Assembly (NCBI GenBank): GCA_016934695.1
Contig: JAFGSH010000107.1
Location: 1 to 5,524, forward strand
Direction: 5' to 3'
Source: Deltaproteobacteria bacterium
GTDB taxonomy: Bacteria > Desulfobacterota > Syntrophia > Syntrophales > UBA2210
Length of the DNA stretch: 5,524 nt
In this document: positions 1-5,524 of the stretch, one piece after another
Layout: each line of letters opens with the position of its first letter
Position numbering within the stretch: the first letter of the stretch is position 1
Made by a program: the position numbers and the translations under genes
The notes under the pieces: model-generated
The model's input: only the letters and a program-made list of their open reading frames with translations
The model's database searches: none
What the model was told of the DNA's origin: nothing

Positions 1-4
1 CGGT

Positions 5-121
<117 letters not shown>

Positions 122-130
122 TTATTTTCG

Positions 131-165
131 CCCCCCACCCTCGGGTGGGGGGTTTTTTTTATTTT
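131..165 (+). terminator. Intrinsic terminator of the rRNA operon
   Basis: A nine-base-pair, almost all G-C stem (131-139 with 144-152, closing on a CTCG tetraloop) is followed by eight T residues at 153-160, then one A and four more T. This is a textbook Rho-independent terminator, placed ten bases after the 5S end. It should isolate rRNA transcription from yebC. Confidence 0.95.
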
Positions 166-192
166 GCACGGAGTATTTCACTGTGTTACATT
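164..192 (+). promoter_or_regulatory. Candidate sigma-70 promoter for yebC-ruvCAB-queH
   Basis: TTGCAC at 164-169 (4 of 6 to the -35 consensus) and TACATT at 187-192 (4 of 6 to the -10 consensus) are separated by 17 bases. The -35 box begins inside the T-tract of the rRNA terminator. A start near base 199 would leave a leader of roughly 100 bases before yebC. An operon this close behind an rRNA terminator needs a promoter in this gap, and this is the best pair I see. The match is modest, so it remains a candidate. Confidence 0.35.
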
Positions 193-279
193 TCCCACAA
201 TATTGTATCCGGTGACCGCGGGCAGGGATCTGTTGCGGGAGGCGATACCGTGGTCCGATTGAAATGATCCGCAGTCCTT

Positions 280-285
280 GAGGAG
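280..285 (+). promoter_or_regulatory. Ribosome binding site that fixes the yebC start
   Basis: GAGGAG lies 10 bases before the ATG at 296. It selects that ATG over the in-frame TTG at 278, which lies upstream of this site and would add six residues not found in the family. Confidence 0.8.
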
Positions 286-295
286 ATTGAAGTAT

Positions 296-1045
296 ATGTC
301 AGGTCATTCAAAGTGGAGTTCGATCAAGCATAAAAAGGGCGCCGCCGATGCGAAGCGGGGAAAGATCTTTACCAAGCTCACGAAGGAGATTACCCTTGCG
401 GCCCGTCTCGGAGGTGGAGATGTCGAGGGGAATGCGCGCCTGCGGCAGGCGATTGCAGCGGCCAAAGCGGAGAACATGCCGAAGGATAACATCGAGAAGG
501 CCATCAAGAAAGGGACGGGAGGGCTGGAAGGGGCCGCGGCGTACGAGGAAGTGGTGTATGAGGGGTATGGCCCGGGAGGGGTTGCCGTTCTTGTCGAGGT
601 TATGACCGACAACAAGAACAGAACCGTTTCCGAGATACGGCATATCTTTTCAAAACACGGCGGAAATCTCGGGGAGAACGGCTGCGTGGCCTGGATGTTC
701 GAGAAAAAGGGGAGCATTGTTATCGGCAAAGGTGCTGTTGACGAAGACCGTCTGATGGATCTGGCACTGGAGGCGGGGGCCGAAGATGTGGTGGAGCAGG
801 AGAGTGAATATGAGATCATTACCGAGCCCGGAACCTTCGAAGATGTCAGGTCCGCCATGGATGAAGCAGGCGTTCCCTATTTCCTTGCGGAGATCGGCAT
901 GATTCCGCAGAATACCATCAGGCTCGAAGAGGGAAAGGCGGCACAGATGCTGAAGCTGATGGAAAAGATGGAAGATAATGATGATGTCCAGCATGTATAC
1001 GCAAATTTTGACATACCTGACGAAATAATGGAAAAACTCGGTTGA
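296..1045 (+). CDS. yebC: YebC/TACO1-family translation factor
   Basis: A 249-residue cytosolic protein, full length for the family (E. coli YebC is about 246). The N-terminus [12 protein letters not shown] (3-14) with [12 protein letters not shown] (21-32), the [17 protein letters not shown] block (60-76), [23 protein letters not shown] (88-110, the most conserved segment) and the C-terminal [12 protein letters not shown] (227-238) are all diagnostic. The start at ATG 296 restores the canonical M-x-GHSKW N-terminus and has a good ribosome binding site. The family was long annotated as a transcriptional regulator, because some members bind DNA and because it sits beside ruvC. Mitochondrial TACO1 and, in later work, bacterial members act on the ribosome and help translation through proline-rich stretches. 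The gene is probably first in an operon with ruvCAB, and its stop codon shares a base with an ATG in the ruvC frame. There are no breaks or missing blocks. Confidence 0.96.
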   Translation: MSGHSKWSSIKHKKGAADAKRGKIFTKLTKEITLAARLGGGDVEGNARLRQAIAAAKAENMPKDNIEKAIKKGTGGLEGAAAYEEVVYEGYGPGGVAVLVEVMTDNKNRTVSEIRHIFSKHGGNLGENGCVAWMFEKKGSIVIGKGAVDEDRLMDLALEAGAEDVVEQESEYEIITEPGTFEDVRSAMDEAGVPYFLAEIGMIPQNTIRLEEGKAAQMLKLMEKMEDNDDVQHVYANFDIPDEIMEKLG

Positions 1046-1077
1046 TGATTTCCGGTACCCACGGGGGCGCTCTCACT

Positions 1078-1557
1078 ATGATAATTCTGGGTATTGATCC
1101 GGGTACGCAGACGACGGGGTATGGAATTGTTGAAAAGGGGAGCCGGGGAATTGCCTATAGGGGATGTGGTGAGATCGGGATGAAAAGAGGAGAGCCCCTG
1201 TCGGCGTCCCTCAGAAAGATCTATGACCGGTTAGCGAAGATAATAGACGAATATCAACCCGATGTCGCAGCAATTGAGGACATCTTCTACGGGAAGAATA
1301 TCAAGAGCCTCGTAAAGCTCGGGCAGGCCCGCGGCGTGGCGATCCTGGCGGCATCCCACAGGGATATTCCCCTGTATGAATACGCCCCCCTTGAGGTAAA
1401 GAAGGCGGTAGTGGGGTATGGCCGGGCCGAAAAGGTGCAGGTGCAGCATATGGTGAAAGCCATTCTCGCCCTCCGGGAGCCTCCGCCCCCTGATGCGTCA
1501 GACGCCCTTGCGGTTGCCATTTGTCACGCTCACTTTTCGAAAGAGGTGCCCGTCTAG
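1078..1557 (+). CDS. ruvC: Holliday junction resolvase RuvC
   Basis: Mg-dependent endonuclease that nicks opposite strands of a Holliday junction, working on junctions held by RuvAB. The 159 residues begin MIILGIDPG. The four acidic metal ligands of the RNase H-like fold are all present: D7, E67 (in AIEDIF), D139 and D142 (in PDASDALA). LGQARGVAI (81-89) and GRAEKVQVQHMV (115-126) are family blocks. ATG 1078 is chosen because the protein then aligns from residue 1 with known RuvC. The frame stays open back to TTG 1042 and ATG 1045, which overlaps the yebC stop; that start would add 11 residues and would suggest translational coupling. Neither site has a strong ribosome binding site; a G-run at 1063-1067 is the only candidate for 1078. 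The C-terminus is about 14 residues shorter than in E. coli (173). Residues 135-138 are four consecutive prolines. ruvA starts on the base after the stop codon. Confidence 0.96.
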   Translation: MIILGIDPGTQTTGYGIVEKGSRGIAYRGCGEIGMKRGEPLSASLRKIYDRLAKIIDEYQPDVAAIEDIFYGKNIKSLVKLGQARGVAILAASHRDIPLYEYAPLEVKKAVVGYGRAEKVQVQHMVKAILALREPPPPDASDALAVAICHAHFSKEVPV

Positions 1558-2151
1558 ATGATTGCGAGCTTACAGGGGATATTGGTTCACAAAGCTGCCA
1601 ATCATGTTGTTATCGATGTCCATGGCGTAGGCTATGGAGTGATTGTCCCGTTGGGTACCTTTTACCGGCTGCCCGATACCGGCAGTCCGGTACACCTTGT
1701 CATCGATACCCACGTGGCGCAGGATGCGGTAAGGCTCTTCGGCTTTCTTGATCACTCTGAAAAAGAACTGTTCCGGCTGTTGATATCGGTATCCGGGATC
1801 GGCCCGAGGCTGGCCATCAATATCCTGTCCGGCATCTCACCGGAGGATCTGTCGGATGCGATATCCGGCGGGAATCTGGGCAGGCTGGTCGGTATACCGG
1901 GGGTGGGGAAAAAGACGGCCGAGAGGATACTCTTTGAACTGAAAGACAAGGTCGGCACGGTGATCCCCGGGAGGTTGCCGGCGGGCTCCCCCGATGCGGT
2001 TATGAAAGAGGACGCGCTGTCCGCCTTGGTCAATCTGGGATACAAAGACAGCATCGCAAAAAAGGCCATTGACAGGGTGTGTGCAGAAAAGGGGAGAGAG
2101 GTGCCTCTGGAAGTTCTTCTGCCGGAGGCGTTGAAGGTCTTGTCGGGGTAA
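1558..2151 (+). CDS. ruvA: Holliday junction branch-migration protein RuvA
   Basis: The DNA-binding subunit that forms tetramers on the four-way junction and loads the RuvB motor. It has 197 residues (E. coli 203). Domain I is an OB fold at 1-63 (MIASLQG, VHGVGYGVIVP, RLFGF). Domain II carries two helix-hairpin-helix motifs, SGIGPRLAINIL (79-90) and PGVGKKTAERIL (114-125). A flexible linker (about 131-148) leads to domain III (150-197), the RuvB-contacting three-helix domain with ALVNLGYKDSIAKKAI. One oddity is position 55 in the acidic pin, which is glutamine (codon CAG at 1720-1722) where E. coli has glutamate; D56 is kept. The gene abuts the ruvC stop codon and is preceded by AAGAGGTG at 1541-1548, a good ribosome binding site inside ruvC, so the two are translated from one message. 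Confidence 0.97.
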   Translation: MIASLQGILVHKAANHVVIDVHGVGYGVIVPLGTFYRLPDTGSPVHLVIDTHVAQDAVRLFGFLDHSEKELFRLLISVSGIGPRLAINILSGISPEDLSDAISGGNLGRLVGIPGVGKKTAERILFELKDKVGTVIPGRLPAGSPDAVMKEDALSALVNLGYKDSIAKKAIDRVCAEKGREVPLEVLLPEALKVLSG

Positions 2152-2160
2152 CCTGCCCCG
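2144..2160 (+). repeat. G-C inverted repeat spanning the ruvA stop codon
   Basis: CGGGG (2144-2148) and CCCCG (2156-2160) form a perfect five-base-pair stem. The seven-base loop starts with the ruvA TAA stop. No T-tract follows, so it is not an intrinsic terminator. It may pause ribosomes, affect mRNA stability, or be chance in GC-rich DNA. Confidence 0.35.
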
Positions 2161-2210
2161 GGGAGGCTTCCGTTGCCTGTCGTCTTGAGCGGATGTGAGC
2201 AGTGAATCAT

Positions 2211-3230
2211 ATGAAGACACCGATACTTGATCCTGAACAGTTCGGCGAAGAAGAGGCATTCGAATATTCCCTGCGCCCCAGGACCCTCTCTGAGTACGTG
2301 GGTCAGGAAAAGATAAAGGAGAATCTCTCCATCTTCATGGAAGCGGCGCAGGGCAGAAGAGAGGCACTTGACCATGTGCTCCTGTGCGGACCTCCCGGAC
2401 TTGGAAAAACGACACTGGCGTATATCATGGCACGGGAGATGGGGGCCGATATAAAGGTAACCTCCGGTCCGGTCATCGACCGTCCCGGAGATCTGGCCGC
2501 CATCCTGACGAACCTGAAAGAGCACGACATCCTCTTTATCGATGAGATCCACCGGCTTCCGCACGTCGTGGAGGAGATCCTGTATCCTGCGATGGAGGAT
2601 TACCACATCGATATCCTCATCGGTCAGGGCCCGTCCGCGCGTTCGATGAAACTGGAAATCCCCCGCTTTACGCTGGTGGGCGCTACGACCAGGGCGGGAC
2701 TCCTGACATCGCCCCTGCGGGACCGGTTCGGCATGAGTTTCAGGCTCGAATTCTACACGCCGGATGAGCTGGCGGTCATTATCAGAAGATCAGCCGATAT
2801 CCTGTCCATTCCCATCGATGACATCGGTGCGCCCGAGATAGCCGGTCGCTCCCGGGGAACTCCACGGATAGCAAACAGGCTCCTCAAGAGGGTCCGGGAT
2901 TTTGCCCAGGTGAAGGCGGATGGAATCATTACGGGTGATGTCGCTGTCGATGCCTTGGAGATGCTCGAGGTGGACTGCCGGGGGTTCGATTGTATGGACA
3001 GGACTATCCTGCTCACTCTCATTGAGAAGTTCGACGGCGGACCGGTCGGTATCGACAGCCTTTCCTCCGCAATAGGCGAAGAAAAGAGTACCATTGAAGA
3101 TGTCTATGAACCGTATCTTATTCAGGAAGGATTTATTCATCGCACGACGCGGGGACGGGTGGCGACACGGCTTGCGTATGAGCACTTCGGGAAGACGTGG
3201 GTTTCGAAAGAACAGGAGGAGCTTTTCTAA
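2211..3230 (+). CDS. ruvB: Holliday junction branch-migration ATPase RuvB
   Basis: AAA+ hexameric motor that pumps DNA through the RuvA-bound junction. From ATG 2211 it has 339 residues, standard for the family. In order: [13 protein letters not shown] near 20-32; Walker A GPPGLGKT (60-67); [19 protein letters not shown] (85-103); Walker B LFIDEIH (108-114); [13 protein letters not shown] (119-131); sensor 1 GATTRAG (157-163); PLRDRFG (168-174) carrying the arginine finger; sensor 2 [11 protein letters not shown] (215-225); and a C-terminal winged helix with GGPVGIDSL and EPYLIQEGF (about 265-330). All catalytic elements are intact. The in-frame GTG at 2202 is an alternative start, with GAGCGGA (2187-2193) as a weak ribosome binding site; it would add only three residues, and I prefer ATG. 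A gap of 59 bases separates it from ruvA, consistent with one transcript. Confidence 0.97.
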   Translation: MKTPILDPEQFGEEEAFEYSLRPRTLSEYVGQEKIKENLSIFMEAAQGRREALDHVLLCGPPGLGKTTLAYIMAREMGADIKVTSGPVIDRPGDLAAILTNLKEHDILFIDEIHRLPHVVEEILYPAMEDYHIDILIGQGPSARSMKLEIPRFTLVGATTRAGLLTSPLRDRFGMSFRLEFYTPDELAVIIRRSADILSIPIDDIGAPEIAGRSRGTPRIANRLLKRVRDFAQVKADGIITGDVAVDALEMLEVDCRGFDCMDRTILLTLIEKFDGGPVGIDSLSSAIGEEKSTIEDVYEPYLIQEGFIHRTTRGRVATRLAYEHFGKTWVSKEQEELF

Positions 3231-3300
3231 GGAAGGGTTTTCTGCGGGCACTATTCGTTTGGTGTCGGCTCTGGAGTCTGCTTGATCCGACCTGGTTGTG

Positions 3301-3837
3301 ATGATGAAGATACTACTCCACATCTGCTGTGCGCCGTGTGCAATCTATCCCCTCGGTGTGTTGAGGAATGAGGGTCATGAGGTTGTCGGCCTCTTCTATA
3401 ATCCGAATATTCAGCCGTACACCGAGTATGTCAGGAGACTCGAAACACTGATAGCGTACGCTGAAGATACGGCCATGCGCCTGATCAGGTTCGACGAGTA
3501 TCCTATGGAAGAGTTTCTCAGGGGCGTGGCCTTCCGGGAAGGAGCAAGATGCGAATACTGTTATCACATGCGTATGGAATATGCTGCGCGCATCGCGAGG
3601 AAGGGTAAATTTGACGGGTTCACTACAACGTTGCTGTACAGCAAGTTTCAGGATCACAGCCGCCTGAAGGAGATGGGAGAGGCCATGGGGAAGAAGCATC
3701 ATGTCGATTTCTACTACCACGATTTCAGGGAAGGCTGGAAAGAGGGGATCAAGATCTCCAAAGATAGGAAGATGTATCGACAGCAGTATTGCGGGTGCAT
3801 CTATAGCGAAAAGGAGAGGTATTACAAAGGATCCTGA
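3301..3837 (+). CDS. queH: Epoxyqueuosine reductase QueH
   Basis: Catalyses the last step of queuosine synthesis, reducing epoxyqueuosine to queuosine in the anticodon loop of GUN-decoding tRNAs. QueH (DUF208) is an iron-sulfur enzyme unrelated to the cobalamin-dependent QueG. The 178 residues (from ATG 3301) are full length. The cysteine pattern is diagnostic: HICCAPC near the N-terminus (C9, C10, C13), CEYC (C84, C87) and a C-terminal YCGC (C164, C166). GLFYNPNIQPYTEY (about 30-43) and FTTTLLYSKFQDH (about 107-119) are family blocks. The start is uncertain: GTG 3298, ATG 3301 and ATG 3304 lie in tandem, a stop at 3283-3285 excludes anything longer from those codons, and there is no clear ribosome binding site. 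It lies 70 bases after ruvB in the same direction, so it is likely co-transcribed. No queA or tgt partner is visible in the window. Confidence 0.93.
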   Translation: MMKILLHICCAPCAIYPLGVLRNEGHEVVGLFYNPNIQPYTEYVRRLETLIAYAEDTAMRLIRFDEYPMEEFLRGVAFREGARCEYCYHMRMEYAARIARKGKFDGFTTTLLYSKFQDHSRLKEMGEAMGKKHHVDFYYHDFREGWKEGIKISKDRKMYRQQYCGCIYSEKERYYKGS

Positions 3838-3856
3838 CACATGTGTGTGTCTTTTT
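3836..3856 (+). terminator. Probable intrinsic terminator overlapping the queH stop codon
   Basis: GACACA (3836-3841) pairs with TGTGTC (3846-3851) around a TGTG loop and is followed directly by five T residues (3852-3856). The stem begins within the TGA stop. It is short and only half G-C, so termination may be incomplete. A competing hairpin with GACACAC at 3858-3864 could undo it. Confidence 0.55.
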
Positions 3857-3892
3857 CGACACACTTCTGTGGGGCATCTCGCGGATTGCCGG

Positions 3893-3922
3893 CTGCAGCG
3901 TCGGCCTCAATCAAGATATAAC
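3893..3922 (+). promoter_or_regulatory. Weak candidate promoter for lpxC
   Basis: The 185-base gap between queH and lpxC should contain a promoter if the terminator after queH works. TATAAC at 3917-3922 matches the -10 consensus at 5 of 6, but the -35 position (CTGCAG, 18 bases upstream) is poor. An alternative is an extended -10, TGGTATGTT at 3982-3990. Otherwise the gap holds a GCTGCAGC palindrome (3892-3899), a partial hairpin around it (3885-3911), and no open frame that looks real. Confidence 0.25.
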
Positions 3923-4022
3923 TGCTGTGTTTTCAAATTGTTGCTCTGATACTGCCTGGCCGGTGTCCCGACGCGGATGCATGGTATGTTTATTGCCTCC
4001 CCTCCAATAAAAGGCGGGAACG

Positions 4023-4964
4023 ATGTATATACAAAAGACCATTCAAAAAGAAATATACTGCAGGAGTGTGGGGCTCCACTCGGGCAGAAAGATAAACATG
4101 GCCATCAAGCCGGCGGAGGTTGATGAAGGTATCGTGTTCTACCGGAGTGACCTCCCCGGAAGCGGCGGGATCAAGGCGGATCCCAGAAATGTTTCCGACA
4201 CGACGCTGGCGACAACCCTCGGAAGCAACGGGACGAGGATTGCGACCGTCGAGCACCTTCTGTCCGCCTTCTTCGGTCTTGGGATCGATAACGCGATCGT
4301 AGAAACGGACTCGTTTGAGATCCCGATCATGGATGGCAGTTCTCTGCCGTTTGTCGATTTTCTTAAGGAAGCCGGCATTGAATCTCAGAATAAATCAAAA
4401 CGATTCGTGGTGATCAAGGAACCTGTCTCTGCCTCTGACGAGGAGGGGAGCGCGGCCATTCTCCCTTCGCCTGAGTTCAGGATCACATACGACATCGATT
4501 TCAGACACCCCCTGATAGGGAGACAATCGTACGACATGATCTTTTCTCGTGAAGCGTATGAGAGTGATATCTGCGCAGCCCGGACATTCGGCTTTCTTCA
4601 GGAGGTCGAATATCTCCAGGCGCGGGGCCTCGCCCTGGGAGGTTCTCTGAATAACGCGATAGTCCTGGATGAGGAGAAGGTCATCAATAAAGGGGGTCTC
4701 AGGTGCTCCGATGAGTTTGTAAAGCACAAGATACTGGATGCCATCGGCGACCTGTCCCTTCTGGGAATGCCCATCATCGGTCACTTTATAGCGTATCGCT
4801 CCGGCCACAGGCTCAACAATCTCCTCCTGAGGAAGCTCCTGGAGCACAGAGAGTGCTGGGAGATGGTCCACTATTTTAACGGTGAGCGGGAGCTCTTTGA
4901 TGAAATTATCGATGCCCGCCCTTATGACCCCCCGGATGAACTTTCGCCCCTTGTCGGGGGATAA
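4023..4964 (+). CDS. lpxC: UDP-3-O-acyl-N-acetylglucosamine deacetylase LpxC
   Basis: Zn-dependent cytosolic amidase that removes acetate from UDP-3-O-acyl-GlcNAc, the committed step of lipid A synthesis; its presence implies an LPS outer membrane. The 313 residues are full length (E. coli 305). Zinc ligands: H78 (TVEHLLSA, with general base E77), and H235 and D239 (KHKILDAIGD). H262 in SGHRLNN matches the catalytic histidine. Other family blocks are SVGLHSG (15-21), EIPIMDGSSLPFV (99-111) and ARTFGF (186-191, TF lining the acyl passage). ATG 4023 gives the usual N-terminus and has AAGG (4011-4014) eight bases before it. The gene stands apart from the ruv-queH run and probably has its own promoter. 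The tail, ending DELSPLVGG, does not resemble the E. coli FtsH-recognised C-terminus. Confidence 0.97.
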   Translation: MYIQKTIQKEIYCRSVGLHSGRKINMAIKPAEVDEGIVFYRSDLPGSGGIKADPRNVSDTTLATTLGSNGTRIATVEHLLSAFFGLGIDNAIVETDSFEIPIMDGSSLPFVDFLKEAGIESQNKSKRFVVIKEPVSASDEEGSAAILPSPEFRITYDIDFRHPLIGRQSYDMIFSREAYESDICAARTFGFLQEVEYLQARGLALGGSLNNAIVLDEEKVINKGGLRCSDEFVKHKILDAIGDLSLLGMPIIGHFIAYRSGHRLNNLLLRKLLEHRECWEMVHYFNGERELFDEIIDARPYDPPDELSPLVGG

Positions 4965-4996
4965 TCCCTCACGATCCGTTACCCTCCAAATAAGCC

Positions 4997-5025
4997 TTGC
5001 TTTTTATCCCTCCTTTTCTTAGTAT
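4997..5025 (+). promoter_or_regulatory. Candidate promoter for the DUF4390 gene
   Basis: TTGCTT (4997-5002) and TAGTAT (5020-5025) are exactly 17 bases apart and match the -35 and -10 consensus at 3 and 4 of 6. Transcription would start near 5032, giving a leader of about 60 bases. No terminator with a clear T-tract is visible after lpxC, so read-through from lpxC is equally possible. Confidence 0.3.
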
Positions 5026-5041
5026 GTTCCGGCACCGGAGT

Positions 5042-5064
5042 TTGACATTCTACAGGACTGTCAA
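5042..5064 (+). repeat. Inverted repeat TTGACA-N11-TGTCAA ahead of the DUF4390 gene
   Basis: Perfect six-base arms (5042-5047 and 5059-5064) lie 11 bases apart, ending 26 bases before the start codon. They could be a dimeric operator or an RNA stem in the leader. A second small palindrome, TCCGG-CA-CCGGA (5028-5039), lies just upstream. The arm TTGACA equals a perfect -35 box, but no -10 lies at the right distance. Confidence 0.35.
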
Positions 5065-5090
5065 GCGCGACAGGTCGGAGAATCGGTTTC

Positions 5091-5524
5091 ATGCGCAATT
5101 GCAGGCTTTTCATAGTGGTATGTCTTTTCCTTCTCCCGGTACGGGCATTTGCGGAGGAGGCAAAGGTTACGGATCTGCTGATAAGCAATACACCCGATAA
5201 TCTGCTCGTCTATCTCAAGCTGGAAAACCCATTTACGGAAAAGATGGAGGAGGCGATACTGGCCGGTATCCCGACCACCTTTACCTTTATCCTGGAATTA
5301 TACCGGGAGCGGCACTGGTGGTTTGATGAGAGGATGTCGTTTCTCGAGGTCAGACACACCGTCAAATACGACAACATAAAGAAGATCCTGTACGTTCTCT
5401 TTAGCGAAGAGGGGAGAGAGCCGGAACAGTTCAAGGAGTTCTCGGAGGCAAAGACAGCGATGTCCGAGCTGAACGGCATTCCATTTACCCCCCTGGGGCA
5501 GCTGACAAAGGGGGAACGATACTA
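5091..5524 (+). CDS. Secreted DUF4390 protein of unknown function (3' end beyond window)
   Basis: An open frame of 144 codons plus two bases continues past the right edge, so the protein is incomplete here. The start ATG 5091 has GGAG (5077-5080) ten bases upstream. The first 21 residues form a Sec-type signal peptide: R2 and R5, a hydrophobic core LFIVVCLFLLP (6-16), and a likely cut after A-F-A at residue 21; there is no lipobox cysteine. The mature part has ENPFTEKMEEAILAGIPTTF (45-64) and ELYRERHWWFDERM (69-82), which I recognise as the DUF4390 pattern. The protein is probably periplasmic or membrane-attached by the uncut signal. No catalytic residues are evident, and no function is assigned to the family. 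In related genomes I recall this family next to NtrY-type sensor kinases, which would lie beyond the window; that is memory and is not shown here. Confidence 0.82.
   Translation, partial: MRNCRLFIVVCLFLLPVRAFAEEAKVTDLLISNTPDNLLVYLKLENPFTEKMEEAILAGIPTTFTFILELYRERHWWFDERMSFLEVRHTVKYDNIKKILYVLFSEEGREPEQFKEFSEAKTAMSELNGIPFTPLGQLTKGERY

Noticed and set aside
226..270. GGATC and GATCC arms in the yebC leader
   Set aside because: Five-base arms 35 bases apart are expected by chance, and no other pairing supports a riboswitch or structured RNA in the 166-295 leader.
1752..2606. Long open frame of 284 codons on the - strand
   Set aside because: It lies antisense to ruvA and ruvB, whose products are unmistakable, and its translation has no recognisable motif. 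Other minus-strand frames across yebC, ruvB, queH and lpxC fail for the same reason.
3094..3285. Open frame overlapping the ruvB end and the ruvB-queH gap
   Set aside because: Most of it lies out of frame within the conserved RuvB winged helix. The residues are arginine-rich, as expected of a shifted reading frame, and there is no ribosome binding site.
3701..3949. Open frame running from the queH end into the intergenic gap
   Set aside because: It begins inside queH in another frame and passes through the terminator hairpin, with no family resemblance.
4986..5009. Possible terminator after lpxC (AAGC/GCTT with a following T-run)
   Set aside because: The stem has only four strong positions and a three-base loop, which is too weak to call a terminator.
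5042..5047. Perfect TTGACA -35 box ahead of the DUF4390 gene
   Set aside because: The expected -10 position (about 5064-5071) is GC-rich and bears no resemblance to TATAAT. The hexamer is better explained as one arm of an inverted repeat.
4997..5200. 67-codon open frame before and across the start of the DUF4390 gene
   Set aside because: It starts in the candidate promoter, has no ribosome binding site, and overlaps the signal peptide region of the better-supported gene in another frame.

Overview
The window reads entirely on the + strand and looks like a stretch of bacterial core genome. The organism is probably a Gram-negative of the deltaproteobacterial (Desulfobacterota) type. This rests on lpxC (an outer membrane with lipid A), the yebC-ruvC-ruvA-ruvB order, an iron-sulfur QueH rather than the cobalamin-dependent QueG, and a DUF4390 protein just after lpxC. 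The taxonomic placement is inference; no species can be named from the sequence alone. Coding sequence is moderately GC-rich and uniform, with no insertion sequence, tRNA, CRISPR array, phage gene or visible sign of recent transfer.

Layout. Bases 5-121 are a 5S rRNA, presumably the end of an rRNA operon whose larger genes lie before the window. A strong GC-hairpin/T-tract terminator follows at once. A weak promoter candidate abuts the T-tract and would drive yebC, ruvC, ruvA, ruvB and queH. These genes are tightly spaced, from about zero to roughly 70 bases apart, and look like one operon. A short hairpin with a U-tract that overlaps the queH stop codon may end it. After a 185-base gap comes lpxC, probably with its own promoter. 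A 126-base gap containing inverted repeats follows, and then a secreted DUF4390 protein that runs off the right edge.

How the genes work together. RuvA, RuvB and RuvC form the Holliday-junction branch-migration and resolution machine. YebC is a TACO1-family translation factor long found beside ruvC. QueH makes queuosine for tRNA wobble positions. LpxC commits UDP-acyl-GlcNAc to lipid A. The DUF4390 protein has an exported N-terminus and no assigned function.

I found no unmistakably new system. The points most worth a second look are a tetraproline run in RuvC just before a catalytic aspartate, encoded directly downstream of a YebC-family factor; a Glu-to-Gln change in the RuvA acidic pin; and several small inverted repeats at gene ends and leaders (after queH, around the ruvA and lpxC stop codons, at the lpxC ribosome binding site and ahead of the DUF4390 gene).
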